A stretch of 64,000 nucleotides of DNA from Chamaea fasciata (taxonomy: Eukaryota > Chordata > Aves > Passeriformes > Sylviidae): the NCBI GenBank assembly GCA_029207755.1, contig JARCOQ010000016.1:15459307-15523306 (forward strand), in the 5' to 3' direction. Each line of letters starts with the position of its first letter. Positions within the stretch are counted from its first letter, which is position 1. Positions 10,701 to 23,199 of this stretch are shown here, piece after piece. Under the pieces are notes generated by a model. The model was not told the DNA's origin. It saw only the letters and a list, made by a program, of their open reading frames with translations, and did no database searches. The translations under genes were made by a program, and so were the position numbers.

Positions 10701-13700
10701 TTTTCAATTTGGGACAATTATCTGGTTTGTTCTTTTGAATATAATAATTTTCAGACACAGCTGTAAGCAGGGGGAGAAATTGCAACTCCCCCTGTATTCC
10801 ATAAGGCAGGAAAAAGTCTGTGCCACTGTGGGACACTGTCAGTTCCTTTGCTTTTGGTTAATTACAACATAAAAAGCTGGAATTAATTCAAAACATTTCT
10901 CTCTTCATCCCAATTGCCTTTTTTTTTTCCAGTTTGCTTCTTCTAAATTGTCTATGAGTAGGTACAAGCGAAATGTCTGTGTCCTGCATTGAGAGGCACA
11001 ACTGACTCTGCACTGGCTTTAGCTGTGGCTGGAATCTAGGATAGAACAGAAGAATTGGTTCTGTATTCAATGGATATTTCTTAGTCTTCTCTAATGGATC
11101 AGTGTAGAGCTTCCCACACGTAGATTCAAAACACAAGGTGTGTACACCTAGGGAGCTTTTGGTGAGGATGGGGAACCCCACGAAGTGAGGGGATGGGTGC
11201 AGGGTGATGTTCTTCTGCCTTTGAGGCTTTTTAGCTTTTAAACAGCTGACCTGCATGCTGTAATGACATCTCCTACATTCCATCAGAGGAAGCTCTGGAT
11301 TTGCCCTGCCTGAATAGATGCAGCAGAGCATACCTTAGCCAGGAGCAGAGACCATGTGGGACCTCCTGCCTGGCACATCCTCTCTGAAACATGAGTAGCC
11401 GCTGGGCTGGTGGAGGTGTGCTGGGGGCTTCCATGAGCTCTGGCTTCCAGTGACACCTCTTGGAGAACCAGCCTTTTTCACTCCCAGCATGGACAGGTAG
11501 AAAGGCAGAGCTCCAAGGAGGAAAAACTTCTTAGCAATTCTTTCTCCAACAACTGTGATCTTTAGGAGTGGATGAACACTCATCTGTGAAGGAAAACACA
11601 GCCAGCAGAACGGATTGATGCTTGTCAGTCACCCAGGTCAGCTTTGAGTTTTCCAGCCCATTCTTGGTCACGGGATTGGCTCATGGTTCTGGTGGTGTAG
11701 TACCTGAGCCACTCAGCTGTGCAGCTGAGGCGTCACTCACAAACCTGACAAAATCCCATGAGGGGGTAAAGATGCTCAAGTTAAATGGCAGGAGCCATTG
11801 CATCTCCTTTCTGCCACAAACTAAGCACCACAGAAGGCACACACAGTGAACAGAGGGCTGAGCAGAAGTCCCCAAACTCCCTGGTTTTTTGGTTTTGAAA
11901 ACCAAAAAAAGTGCATTGTAAAGGTGCATTTTTCCCTGCACAGCCCCACAAAGCTGGGGAAGGGGCACAGCAAGGGGGAAGGTGGGCACTGACTGCATAG
12001 ATTGCCTGAGCCCTGCAGGAGACTGCCTATGGGTCAGGTACTTCCACTGCAAGATGTGGATTTCTAAGCAAGAAATCTGTCATCCTGTTTGTTTGTACTC
12101 AGGAAAGTAGGCTTTGGGTGTATCTTCTGTGCATCTGTCCCATCACACTGAGGAACCTACCTGACTGATCCTCATTCTCCCTCCAGCAGATCAAGCCATG
12201 CCAAGTCTCACCTGTTGTTTGCCACAAAGGCTCAAAAGGAGGCAAATTTCCACCTCCCAAATCCCCACTGAATAGGTGAGTGAAATTTTCACTTTGTTCT
12301 ATGATGACAGTGATGAGAATGAAGAGCTAACACTCATCCAGCCTACATTCAGACCTTAATTAAATCACCTGAGTCTTGGTGCCCACTGGTCCTGGTGGAG
12401 CCAGCAGTGAAGGGCCAGAGCCAGGGCTTCTATGGCATGTGGATCACACACTGTGTGGGTGTATCACCAAGACAGACCCTATTGTTTAGGCTCAAAATGC
12501 ATAAGGTGGGGTGAATTCAGGCAAAAGGGACATCCTTGCTGTTGGACATAAGATCTGCAGCAGGCAACCAAAGGCTGGTAATTCAGCTGTGGAACTGCCT
12601 TTCCTCTTGCTCTGGTGTAAGTTAAATTTAAGTTAAATTTTTGCTCCTGCAATATCACACCCCTGCTGTATTTCTGTTTTTGGCATTACAGTAATCCTGA
12701 GTGGTTGTTGCTGTGTGTGAAGCCTCTCATGTTTCAGGCTCTGCACAAGCACTGTGAATTGGTTCCTGCCAGAAGTGTGTGCTCGCTTGGCACTGCATGG
12801 CAATGTGATAAATGAAAAAAAATTGTGTCCAGGTAGTCACAGACACCAAGTTTGAAGATGACATTTTCCAGTTTCTGCTATAATTCAAGACATTTTTTAA
12901 CATCCTGTGAAATAAAACATTTGCAAGGGAGCCTTGGTGTGAGAAAAGGAAGTTACTGATATGCTTGTAATTGCATTTCTGGCTTTATGAGCTACAAAAT
13001 TACCGGTGATTTCTGTAAGTGGGCTAAGGGTGTATGTAACAGAAGAAGCTTGAACAAGCAGATCGGAAGAGACCAGCATGGGAATGTGTTCAAAGAGCTG
13101 CTGTGGGCTCAGCCTGCATAATGTCACTGACAGCTGGCCAGGAATACACCAAGCATGGTGCAAGGGCCAGGCTCTGTCCCAGGAATCTGCAACCCAACAC
13201 CGGCAACCTCGGATCTGGGACATCAGCAAGGAGGAAGAGGAGTGTGTCTGCACAGGAAGGAAAAGAAGAGCAATAAACACAGTTGCAGAAGCAAAAAGGT
13301 TGGTGAAAGACTGGAAAACAGGGAGTGACTGGACAAGAGGGCACAGGATGGAGAAGAGGCAGCCTGCAGGGCAGCAAGAGGAGACAGGAATAGACAACGG
13401 GAAGGAAAATAAGCTCAAACTCAATTTTTAATACTAGTCATTGTGGACCGGGGTACGTACCACTGTGCCGAGGCCTACAAGCATCAGCCCACCCTGGATG
13501 TGGCACACTAGGAGAGCTTTGTACTGCTCCCAGCTGGCACAGCAGCACATCTCTGTGATCCTGAATCTTTCCTGGTGGCACCAGGAAGGTGAAGAGTCAG
13601 GCCAAGACCTCTGAATGTGCCTTCCTGGCATTGCCCCAACACTCCAGCAGGTCCTAAACTATTTCCCTCTGCTGGTATCTGTCCTCAATAATTACAAAAT

Positions 13701-15200
13701 TTCATTTTCTTTGTGGTGATGCTGTAACTGAGTGAGCTGGAACATTCCCAGAGAGAAAAGAAAACTGTATTCTGAAGACATTTATTTTAATTGTTTTATG
13801 AGTTGCCTGTAGAAAATGACACTAAGTTGTCTCTAAAGAGGCAGCATTAAAGCGTGGGAGTTTCTCCTGCCAAAGAGGCACGTCACGCTGAGTCTCTGAC
13901 AGGTCCACTTTGCCTCTAATGGGCTTCTTCATGCTGCTGTATGCTCTTTGTGGATGATTGATGGCTTGATTTTCTGCTCTTCAATTCTGATGATGGTTAG
14001 TTAGCTTGACTTGGACTTTTCCAAAGTGAGATAAGAGCAAAGTTGCCAGGAATCCAGGTGATCTCAGAGAAGGTTTCCAAGGGATAAAGCTTTCCTGATA
14101 GGGTTTCAAGATGTCCACCTGAAGCCATTTTCAAGAAGAAAATTGCAGGGGAAAAAAAGAGAAACAGTGGAAGAATAAAAAGTTAAGAAGAAAAGCTTCA
14201 AATGCTCTGGAGTGAGCACTGGACTGGCAGGACCCCCGTGAGGCTGTGGCAGTAGTACTCCTGGCCTGTACTTACAAACTAAATATGGCTTTTCAGGGCA
14301 GTCTTAGGTCTAGGCTTGGAGGAAAAACCAGAGAATAAATTTCTGGAAACTTTGGTTTGCCAGTGGACAAGTTGGGTGAAGAAGCTATGGCCTCTTTCAG
14401 TGCTCTGGGCTGTGCTGGGGAGCCACAAGTGACCCCACCGCAGGCCGTGAGAGGACCCAGAAGTCATCAGTGTCCCATGAGCCTTCCCTTGAGCATGACA
14501 CAGACCCAAACAACCAAATCTCATCCAGTGCTTCAGAGTCTGGTTTGAGTACTCACAGGGAGCAGTAACTTTGTGAACCAGCTTTCCTTCACTGAATAGT
14601 CTCTCCATAACCACAGCCAGTACAAACTGAGTTCAAAAAATGTGTTCAAGTCATTAGATGAAGATTGGGTGAGGAAGTTATCCAGTCCCTTGTGATTATC
14701 CACCAAGGCCCAGCACTGCACACCATTAGCTTTTATGAAACATGCAGGGCGTGTGTATGCAGAGAAGATAGTAATTGCTTTAATTAGAATTCTTTTGAGT
14801 ACCAATTTTTTATCCAGTGTCAAGAAGATTGTCCGCTCCTGCATTTGTGCATAACAGATTTTATCTCCTCCTTTCCAGGAACATGTTTAGCATGAGCAAC
14901 AACTCCTTGGATTTCTACAGCTCCTCTCTGCATCAGAGCACAACGTGTTTGTGTGTGTGTTTGCATGAGGAGAACCATCAGATTTTGGTATTTCCAGGCG
15001 CTCTATACCACTCTGCACCTTTAGATGCACAGCACAGCTGTTCCAGAAGGCAGCAGGCACCTGCTTTCCTTCTGCCTTATCTGACCTCAGACAGGCTCAA
15101 TGATGTTGCTGCTGTCTTGCACTTCAGCACTTGCTTTGCTCAAATCGTGCAGTCCCAGAGGTGAGGTGAGCTGGCCCTGACTGGGAGCCAGGTGCCTACA
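7730..15200. other. Gene-free stretch
   Basis: There are many short frames (the longest about 175 codons, at 12897-13424 minus), none with a known domain, a good start context or matching splice sites. Repeat content is low. The AT-rich blocks at 10.25-10.9 kb and 13.7-14.2 kb contain no recognisable element. Confidence 0.4.
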
Positions 15201-15249
15201 AAGCCATCAGTCCCCTCCTCAGATGGACAGGGGAGAGGAAATATAACGA

Positions 15250-15470
15250 CAGGCTGGTGGGTTGAGATAAGGGCAGGGAGAGATCACCCAGCAATTATTG
15301 TCACAGGCAAAACAGACTCAACTTTTCAAATTAGTTTAATTTATTACAAATCAAATAATGGATAATGAGAAATAAAACTAAATCTTAAAACCTTTCCCTG
15401 CCTCCCACCCCCCACCTTCTTCCTGGGCTCAACTTCTCTCCAAATTTTCTCCCTTATTGCCATGCAAACC
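15250..15470 (-). mobile_element. Fragment of an ERV long terminal repeat
   Basis: The order of blocks 'ggcaaaacagactcaac', 'agtttaatttattac', 'atgagaaataaaac', 'aaatcttaaaacctttcc' and 'cctgggctcaacttctctcc' matches, in antisense, part of a common bird ERV LTR as I remember it. Both ends are missing or unclear, so this is an eroded fragment without internal viral genes. Confidence 0.55.
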
Positions 15471-16057
15471 CAGTAGAAAAGAAGAACTGTTTTGATTGCA
15501 GAGCAAACTTGTATTTCCAGAGCTCACAACTGATAGGAAAGATCATTTGAATGCATAGAATTAGGACAGAGGTTGGGATAGTGCTAAGCAGCGTGTTGGA
15601 AGATTGCAGGACCTGTGTGGAAGAAGACTAACAGAGCCTTAGGATGCCTTCATGGGGTGAAGAGAACAGATTTAATAACATCACAGAACTGCCTTGAATG
15701 TGCTACTCCAAATCCATCTTAAAACTTGAGTCTGCTTACTGAAAAGCTCTTCCAGAACCCTGTACTTAGGACAGTCACAAATGATATTCTATTTCCTAGC
15801 CTCAATTTTTCTCCTGGTATATTTATTGACATTATTATTATACACGTTGTCTGTTACATGATGTAGTTCTTTCCTGAACTGATGCTTTCTTCTTTAATGT
15901 AAATATAGAAATAATAAGGAAAGCAGAATCCTTCAATGGCCTAACGGCTGAGCAGCACTCATTGGCACAGCCTCTTCTCCTGCCTACCGGGAAGTGACTG
16001 ACAAATCAATGCCAGACTTCTCAGAGATGCACAGGGACAAGAGAGCAGTTGCAAAAA

Positions 16058-16303
16058 AGGGTTCTAAGCTTTGCCAAGGGGCATTTGGGTTCAACATAAG
16101 GAAAACTTCCTTCCCAGAAAAAGGTGACCAGATATTGTAATGGGCTGCCCAGGTGGATAGTGGAGTGCCTGTGAAAGGAGATGTTAAAGAAAAACCTGGG
16201 CATGGCATTCATGGCTCTGGCCTGATTGACATGGTCACAGGTTGGACACCGTAGTCTCGCAGGGCTCTTCCAGCTGAATGGATTCCATGGTTCTGTGACA
16301 TCA
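16058..16303 (+). mobile_element. CR1-like LINE fragment
   Basis: The stretch from 'aaggggcatttgggttcaac' through 'gggctgcccaggtgg' and 'gggctcttccagctgaatgg' to 'ccatggttctgtgac' follows the order of the CR1 3' region in sense orientation. It ends immediately before the GC-rich candidate gene that starts near 16310. Confidence 0.72.
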
Positions 16304-16435
16304 CAGCCTTTGGGGCCAGCGCGGTGGCTGCTGAGTGTCCCCAGCCCGTGGTTGCGGTCAGAGCCCAGGCACAAGGCGGCTGCGAAGGACGTGCCGAGGC
16401 TGTTGAGCGGCGGCAGTTTGGCCTTCAGCAGCACC

Positions 16436-17336
16436 ATGCTGTGGGAGAAGGTCTGGATGCTGCTGCCCCTGACGCTGCTGCTCCTGATGGAGTCAGTGGA
16501 TCCTCCCAGCCCCGCTGCCGTGGACGCGGGGATCGGGGACGCGCTTCCCGAGGCCCCGGAGGAGCAGGAGATGATGACGCTGAGGGGGGCCATGCTGGTC
16601 CTGGAGGTGCTGTCATGGATCTGGACGGCCGTGACCCTGCTCCTCAGGGGCCTTCGGCTGTGCAGGCTGCTGGCCAAATGGCTCAGGAGGCGCCGGGGAG
16701 AGGTGAGGCAGGGCCGGGGGCAGGTGGGCCGGGAGCCGCCACGGCCTTGGGGCAGGAGGCTGTGGGGCCAGGGCCGAGAGCCCCGCGGGGCAGCAGAGCC
16801 GGGCGGGCCCCGAGGGCGCTGCGCCTCCGCGGCCGCCGCGCCGGGCCGGGCTCTGCGTGCAGGAGGGGCCGAAGGCAGCGGCGGAGGGCTCGGCCCCCTG
16901 AGGCCCCTGTGCCCCTGCCACGGGGCGCCCTGCGCCCTGTGTTGCAGGAGAAGAGCCGGAGCGCCCTGGCCTCCGCACGGCCGTGCTGCCGGGGCCACGG
17001 CTGCTGCGAGGAGCTGCTGCAGCTGGTGCTGGGCCCTGCTGAGGCGCTGCCTGCGCCAGAGCTGCCGGCGGAGGCCGGTGCTCAGACGGAAGAGGGAAGC
17101 CGGCCTGGCCCTCGGCAGAGCAGGAGACACCGCTTCTCGCCCCTCTTCCCTGGCTCTGTGGCCCCAGCTCAGTCCGGCCTTGCCAGACACGGCAGGGAAG
17201 GTATGCCCAGGGCCGAGTCCGGGCACTGGGATGTTCCCGCCCATAGGTGTTAAGAATCCCTTTGTTATTAGGAAAGTAGGATTCCCACAAGTTTTTCCCA
17301 CTTCCAGTTAAAGTTTTTCCAAGTTTTGAAGTTTAA
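16436..17336 (+). CDS. Candidate orphan gene: small two-helix membrane protein, three exons
   Basis: I do not recognise this protein. The ATG at 16436 (A at -3) begins exon 1 (16436-16702, 89 codons). It encodes a hydrophobic N-terminus (residues 6-17, WVWMLL/LTLLLL-like, with a signal-anchor look), an acidic Pro-rich segment (21-48), a second helix (about 51-74) and a basic RRRR flank (84-87). The donor GAG|GTGAGG lies at 16703 and the acceptor TTGCAG at 16947. Exon 2 (16948-17200) keeps frame and encodes a Cys/Leu segment with CCEELLQLVLG. A donor GAAG|GTATGC lies at 17201 and a pyrimidine-rich acceptor CTTCCAG at 17307. Exon 3 adds nine residues and stops at 17334-17336, giving about 182 residues in all. 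If exon 2 is not spliced at 17201 the frame ends at 17253 (190 residues). AATAAA follows at 17405. The splice model and coding status are inference. The full stretch is also open in another frame because of high GC, so coding is not proven. Confidence 0.45.
16703..16947 (+). other. Predicted 245-base intron of the orphan gene
   Basis: The intron begins GTGAGG and ends in a C/T-rich tract followed by GTTGCAG. Its length is not a multiple of three, so reading through it without splicing would switch exon 2 to a different frame. That unspliced frame stays open to 17311. A second possible donor, GGCAG|GTGGGC at 16724, would also preserve phase. Confidence 0.45.
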
Positions 17337-17404
17337 GTTTTTTAGGCAGTCTTCCCAGTGATGTTCTCACACGCTATCTGAAGCTGGGAAGAGTTGTCTA
17401 GTTC

Positions 17405-17410
17405 AATAAA
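17405..17410 (+). terminator. Poly(A) signal AATAAA of the orphan gene
   Basis: AATAAA is followed within 15-40 bases by a G/T-rich tract (gttttttgtgcattgctgtg), the usual vertebrate arrangement. It supports a plus-strand transcript ending near 17425-17440. Confidence 0.6.
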
Positions 17411-17859
17411 GTTCCTGTTTTTTGTGCATTGCTGTGTTTGCTTGCTCTTACCTATGAGTTGGGGGGACACGGTGATGGGTGGTTTTGCACAAGGGCTTCA
17501 GAGCCCCAGGAAGGTTGAACCTGAGTGTCCCAGCAGGATTTGAAAGGGTATTGAGGCCAGCTGGAAGTCAGAGGGTGGGCAATATTCTCTTGCCTCCATC
17601 TTCCATAGAAGCTTTTATTTGATCACCCCCCAAAAAAGTCCAAGGAGGTGTCTAGGTGTCTCCAGGAGTCTCTTGCAGGCCCCGGGGCAGCAGCGAAGGG
17701 GCAGGAGCATCCCTGGGGGGCTGCAAGAGACGGCCAAAGGGGCCATCCCCAGGGCCCAGGCAAGGGCTGCTGCCTTCTGGCAGCCAAATGCATGCAGTGT
17801 TGTGCAGACACTCCTTGATCTCTGTCAGGCTGTGTGTTGTGACCAGTTCCCCTAGGATG

Positions 17860-18225
17860 CCAGTTCAGTGCCCAACCACCCTATAGGGAAGGAACCCTTT
17901 TCTAATACCTAACCTAAATCTCCCTTGACACAACTTCAGGTCATTCCCTCAGGTTCTGTTACTGGTCACTGGCAAGGAGAAGAGATGAGTGCCTGCCCTT
18001 CCTCTTCCCCTCATGAGGAAGTTGTGGGCTGCAAGGAGGTCTCCCCTCAGTCTTCTCCAGCTGAACAGACCAAGTGCCCCAGCCAGTCCTCAGATGGCTT
18101 CTGCTTGAGGCCCTTCACCATCTTCATAGCCCTGCCCTGGATGCTCTCCAACTGCTTTATATCTTTCTTCTATTTTAGTATCCAAAACTGCACACTTATT
18201 GCTGAGGTATGGGCCCACCATCATC
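17860..18225 (-). mobile_element. Old CR1 LINE fragment
   Basis: This is an antisense CR1 without its extreme 3' end. The blocks 'cctaacctaaatctccc', 'ctccagctgaacagaccaag', 'ggcccttcaccatcttcat', 'tggatgctctccaactgc' and 'caaaactgcacacttattg' follow the CR1 order. It is clearly diverged. Confidence 0.78.
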
Positions 18226-18229
18226 CTTT

Positions 18230-21200
18230 GAGTGCACCTGTGCATGCACCACCACAAGGCTGATGGCTAGCAATTTCTCTTTGCACAAAGTCACCTTGGG
18301 GACATTTTACTGACATCCGGCTGGAAGGTGTTGTGTCTTCATCAAGGGCTTCAAGGCTACAGAGAGAGTCAGATACCCAAAATCTTTAAGACTAAAAAAT
18401 TCTGTTATTGAAGAAAAAAGCCAGGGAAATGCCAGGGATGGACACTGGAAACAAGGCGTGTAGGGCTGCCAAGGCAGAAGGCGTCTGTGACACTGCATTT
18501 ACAAAGCACATATAAAATATCAAAAAAGATGGGAACCCCTGCTGCAGCCAAGTAACAGTATCAGAACAACCTGCGTAGGCAGAGTGTTCCTGTGTTGATT
18601 GAAATCAAGCCAGGTCAATGGGATTAACAGGCTCCTCCTGGGAATGTACCAAGAGAACTCTGCATGACTGTGGGCAGGCTGAGCCTCCTCTCTGTTCAGT
18701 TCCATCAGCAGGAGGACAGCCCTGGGCACGGCCTCTGCCAGCAGAGGCATGGTCATCCTGTGTTGGGGCCGGAGCACTGCCAGTGCAGTTCTCTGATCCC
18801 CCCTAGAGAATCTCTCATTCAATCTTGGGCAAAAATTTGTGCTGTTTCAGCTTAATATCTGCCAGAGGTAGGCACCAATTCAGGCAAGTGTTAGAACCCC
18901 GGTAAAAGCATTCACCTGAGCCATCCAGCTGGAAACTCCAGTTCCAGCACCAACGCCTGTGACCTGGGCTGGGGCAGGGCCGTGGGCACTCCCTGGAGAA
19001 CTCGATATAGTCTGTGTTTTGGGAGGGATTCCTTATGGGTGCCATGCTGCCTGGCCAGCCTGAGTTTGCTACCACCACAAAGCAGTTTGTGGTGAGAAAC
19101 ATCTGGCAAAAAGCTGCAGTTTGTGCCTCTGCTGCTGGGGTTCGCTCTCATCCCTGGTTGATAGCACTGCTCTGCAGCCCAGCACTTCATGAACATTAAA
19201 GTGATGGCCCAATAATGCAATAAGCATTCTCAAGGGTGCATTAAATACCAACTTGACATCTTCTTGTCAAGAAAAAGTGACAAATAAAAAACAAATACTG
19301 ACAAGGTGGGCATCGAGATGAAGACGAATAACATACAACAAACAGTTCCTGTGATGTGCAGTGGGCTTATACTATAATATTTTTTAGACACAACTCCAGT
19401 TTCCTCGGGCGCCATTTGAGAGGGTAAAGCAGCCATTCCCAGCTCACACACCTCGCCTTCCTTCCATGCTTTGATCAGCAGAGGCTTGGATAAACAGATG
19501 GGCACTTGGGTCAGTCACTTGTCCCAGCATCTGCATTTGCTCTGCCTAGCCAGGCACCCTGAGGCACATTAACTGTGCAGCCTGGAGACAGACACTGATG
19601 GATCTATTTACACTCTATTCCACATTTAGAGCTGTTTGTCTCTACGGGTGAAGAATTGGACATTAAGTGGGTTAATTTGGATGTAAGGCTGGAGCTTCAT
19701 GGAGGAAGGCAGCCTCCAGAGCAGCAGGATGGGCTGAACTGCTACAAGACTATACTGAAGAGAGGTGTGTGTGCAGCCCCATCCCTCCTCTCTCCCAGAT
19801 GGAGCTGTCTTCAACTCTCCCAGACTTCAGGAAAAGTTAGGACCCACAGATTAACAGTCTCCTGATACTGAACTTCTCTGAAGTTTAGGGGACCCAGCAG
19901 GTGAGAAACATTCACCTGCTCTTACGTAATAGGGAAGAGTGAGACAGGAGCAATGGGAAGCTTTTAGAGAGCTATCTTCAGCCTTTCCCAGCCAATTGAA
20001 AAGCTTTACAAATTGCAAGTGAGGGTTGTGCCACAAAAGCTTCCTCAGTGTCAGTCCTGTCTCCCTTGAGAGCACAGGTTGGAGAGGTGCATTTCAAAGG
20101 GCAGCAGCTGTGCCAGCTGCCAAACAGGGAGGGCTTCCATTTAGGATGAATCATCACCAGACCTTATCACAGAATCCAAGGGCTGTCTTTTAAATCATCA
20201 TCTTCTGACACAAGGCACTGCAGTCCCTGGCCTGGTGCTCAGAGCTTGAGCAGGAGATGTCAAGATGAAAAGCAAAGGCTTTGGTTAAGTTTGGATCTAC
20301 AGCAAAAATGGGAACCAGTTCCAGATGTCCACTTCTAAAGGCAAAGCATCTGCCTTAAACACATCTTTCGTCTCCAACTGGAAAGTTCCTTACATTTACT
20401 GCCTTATCATCATGGAGAAATTGCACCCAATATCAGCTGCTAGCAATCAGCAGCAGAGTTTCTTAGAGAGCGAAACTTCCATGTCAGATCTTCCGATCTC
20501 TCTCATAGCTGAGGGCTGTTTTCCATCTGGTTGTTGCACAATGCTTAAACAAGAGGATGGGAAGGTTCCTGTTCTCAGCAATAAACCAAGGGAAATATCA
20601 AGAGGAATATGCCTGCAATGTTTAGCATTGAATGTAAATATGCATGGAACCCCAAGGCTGAGTCCTTTCCTCTGAGAAGATGTTAATAAAACTTTACCCT
20701 TCGGCTCACAAGCCTGAAAACAGATGAATAACAGCCACATCCTGGTAAGCTCCGAAAAAATTCATAACAGAAACAGAAGAACCTTCTGGGCACTCTTTCA
20801 TTAAAACATGAAGAAAAAAAAATAGTGTTTTCTTAGTAAGACTAGGAACGTCCTCCTTCCACAGTCTGGCTGCTCATGCTCTGCACTCTGAGGAGTGGCA
20901 GCCTGGGAGAGCTGCTCCCTCCTCCTGCACCGGGGCCAGGTCGACTCTGTGGCAAACAGGAATTTCTCCAGTTGCAGCACACAAGTCTGAGGGCACTGGC
21001 TGCCTCCCAGAGGGGTGGTGTTATCCCCTGGGGGAACACGTGTGTCTGACAGTCCAGGGCTGCGTGCAGCTGAGATTGACACCTGCAGAAGGCAGGAGCT
21101 TTCCTCTCCTTGCTGGGGGTACCTCTGTGTGCCCAGGAGACAATAAATGTTGGTGCTTCCTGCTTCTGACGGACTGTACGGCCCCATGTGCTGGGAGTCA

Positions 21201-22120
21201 AATCTTAATTCACTTGTATTTGTTTTCAATATATTGCAACATATCTGGAAGACCCCGAGTTCTTCAGAACAGGGACACATCTTATCTGAAATTAAATTTC
21301 ACCCTAGGTGCTATTTTAATAAAGAATAAGAGCAATTATATCTATGAATCTGCAGTGAAATTACTGAAAACTCTTCAATGTGTGAAGCAACAGACCAGCA
21401 CATCTATTGAGTTCCCATTCCTCATGGCAGAATTCACTGAATTCACACAGCTCTTTGATTTTACTAAATTAATCTGGGGTCCTTTGAGGGGTTCGCTGTT
21501 AACACATTCTCCCTCCTGCAGAAGTGATCCATTAGCATTTCTTCATCCCCGTGAATTCTAGAGAAACAAAGGCATAAAACACAAACGCCTCCACAAATGT
21601 TCAGCTGGTGTTGAAGAGAAATGAAATGTATTTATGAGTGGAAGGAGAGGACAGGACTTCATGAGTAGTTCCAGGAGCCAAAAGTCCTTTTAAATCCTAT
21701 TTGTCCAGCAAATACTCTGAAGCAACACATCTGACCCAGACCCTGACTGTGCTAGAAACAAGGGCAGCTGTCAAGGATGCAGAGGGAAGCAGCAGCTCTG
21801 CAGGGATGAGGGCTGGGGAACTGCTCAGAAATATAAATGCTCCATGTGTAAAGGGGCAAACTCCAGCAGCTGGATGTGAGATTGGAGAAAAAAACTTTCC
21901 CATGGTCACAGCTGAGGCATCTGATAGCACTTCAGACTGCAGCCACTGCACTGCTGCACAGACAGTTGGGGCTGTCCTTTAAGAAGAGGAGGGAGACTGT
22001 TCCCTTCAGGGGTGGGAAGTGACTCTTAGGGAACTGCACAGTTATGGCAAGTGATGATGCTCCCCTTGACTCAAGTCTCACATGGCTCTGTGCTTGCTCA
22101 GCCCTTTATGGGGACTGTGC
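18230..22120. other. Gene-free stretch
   Basis: Frames are short and show no recognisable domains. No CR1 or LTR was recognised. A run of A's at about 20811-20822 is the only simple repeat noted. Confidence 0.4.
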
Positions 22121-22127
22121 AGGGCCA

Positions 22128-22268
22128 GAGGGGGCAGACAGGCTCAGGACAGGGCCCAGCGCAGGGCTCAAGTCCAGGCTTCTGTCAGGGTCAGATCAAG
22201 GCTCAGGTCAGGGCTCAGGACAGGACTCAGGTCAGGGTTCACGACAGGGGTCAGTTCCAGGTCAGGGC
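22128..22268 (+). repeat. Short tandem repeat of about 12-bp units
   Basis: Imperfect units of the form gctcaggtcagg, gctcaggacagg, actcaggtcagg and gttcacgacagg are repeated about ten times. Because the unit is a multiple of three, all overlapping frames read as Gln/Gly/Ser or Arg/Val/Gln repeats. These frames are a by-product of the repeat and not evidence of coding. Confidence 0.7.
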
Positions 22269-22269
22269 A

Positions 22270-23195
22270 TTGTGCTGGCCAAGGGAGGCTCTGGCTGCAC
22301 ATCCCCTTGGACTCTGCTTCCATCCTCCCACGTCTGGTGCTGTCTGGGAGCCTGTGATGCACCAGCTGCCTTGTCTGGGGCCTCTCTCTGTCTCCCTACA
22401 GGGAAATGAGTCAGGGTAATGAATGGGAGAGAAAAAAAAAAAGGTAATAAGTGAGTAAAGGTACTTCCCTGAAACTCTCTGGGAGCCTGAAGGGAGAAAT
22501 TTAACCAACTTATCTGGGACTGAGTCCTTTCCTTCCCCTAAGCCTTCCATGCACGGCTGGGATGATGGTGGTGGCGGTGGATGCACCGTGGGCTGGTATG
22601 GTTGGCAGGCACGAGGCAGCCCTGGCCAGCCTGCACCAGGAGAGAGTGGAAAACTACAGAACAACAATCTGAAGAGCTTTCTATAGCCCCAAGGAGGCCA
22701 ACGAGGCAATCTTTAAAGCCGTGTTACTATAGCAGCCCTGATAGTAATTTACCAGTACATCTCCTTTTCTCTTCTTCACACCCTTTTCACAACAAAAAAA
22801 TGAGATTAGGCTCATCTTCCCCAATTACCTCGCCATGTTCCCTCACAGGCCTCAGCTAACAGCTTTCCAGAAAAAACCCACAACATCTCTGCACAGCCCA
22901 GGGCCCCTATTGTTCTCCCCTAGAGCCGTGAGGAAAACAGCCTGTACCGGGAATATCCTGTGGGGACAGGGAGGATGGCACAGGAGAAGGCATGTGGCAC
23001 TGGTGCCTCTGCTGTGCCAGCCACAGCTCGGGCAGGAGCTTATGCATGAGCAGGAGACATGTTTTGCTGGAGGTGTGGGCAGGAAACATTCCTCTGTCTC
23101 AAACCCCATGAACTTTTGGGATTATGAGTAAGGACACAGACCAGGACCAGATTGCCACTCTCTGGTTTTGCCTGTGATAATCTGTTAAATTCCCC
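22270..23195. other. Gene-free stretch
   Basis: Nothing recognisable is present apart from an A-run at about 22432-22443 and a small GC-rich patch around 22560-22640. Confidence 0.4.
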
Positions 23196-23199
23196 TGTT

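Noticed and set aside
16021..17301. 426-codon minus-strand frame opposite the orphan gene
   Set aside because: It is Pro/Arg/Ser-rich, starts and ends across CR1 sequence, and is the antisense shadow of GC-rich DNA. The splice and poly(A) signals are on the plus strand.
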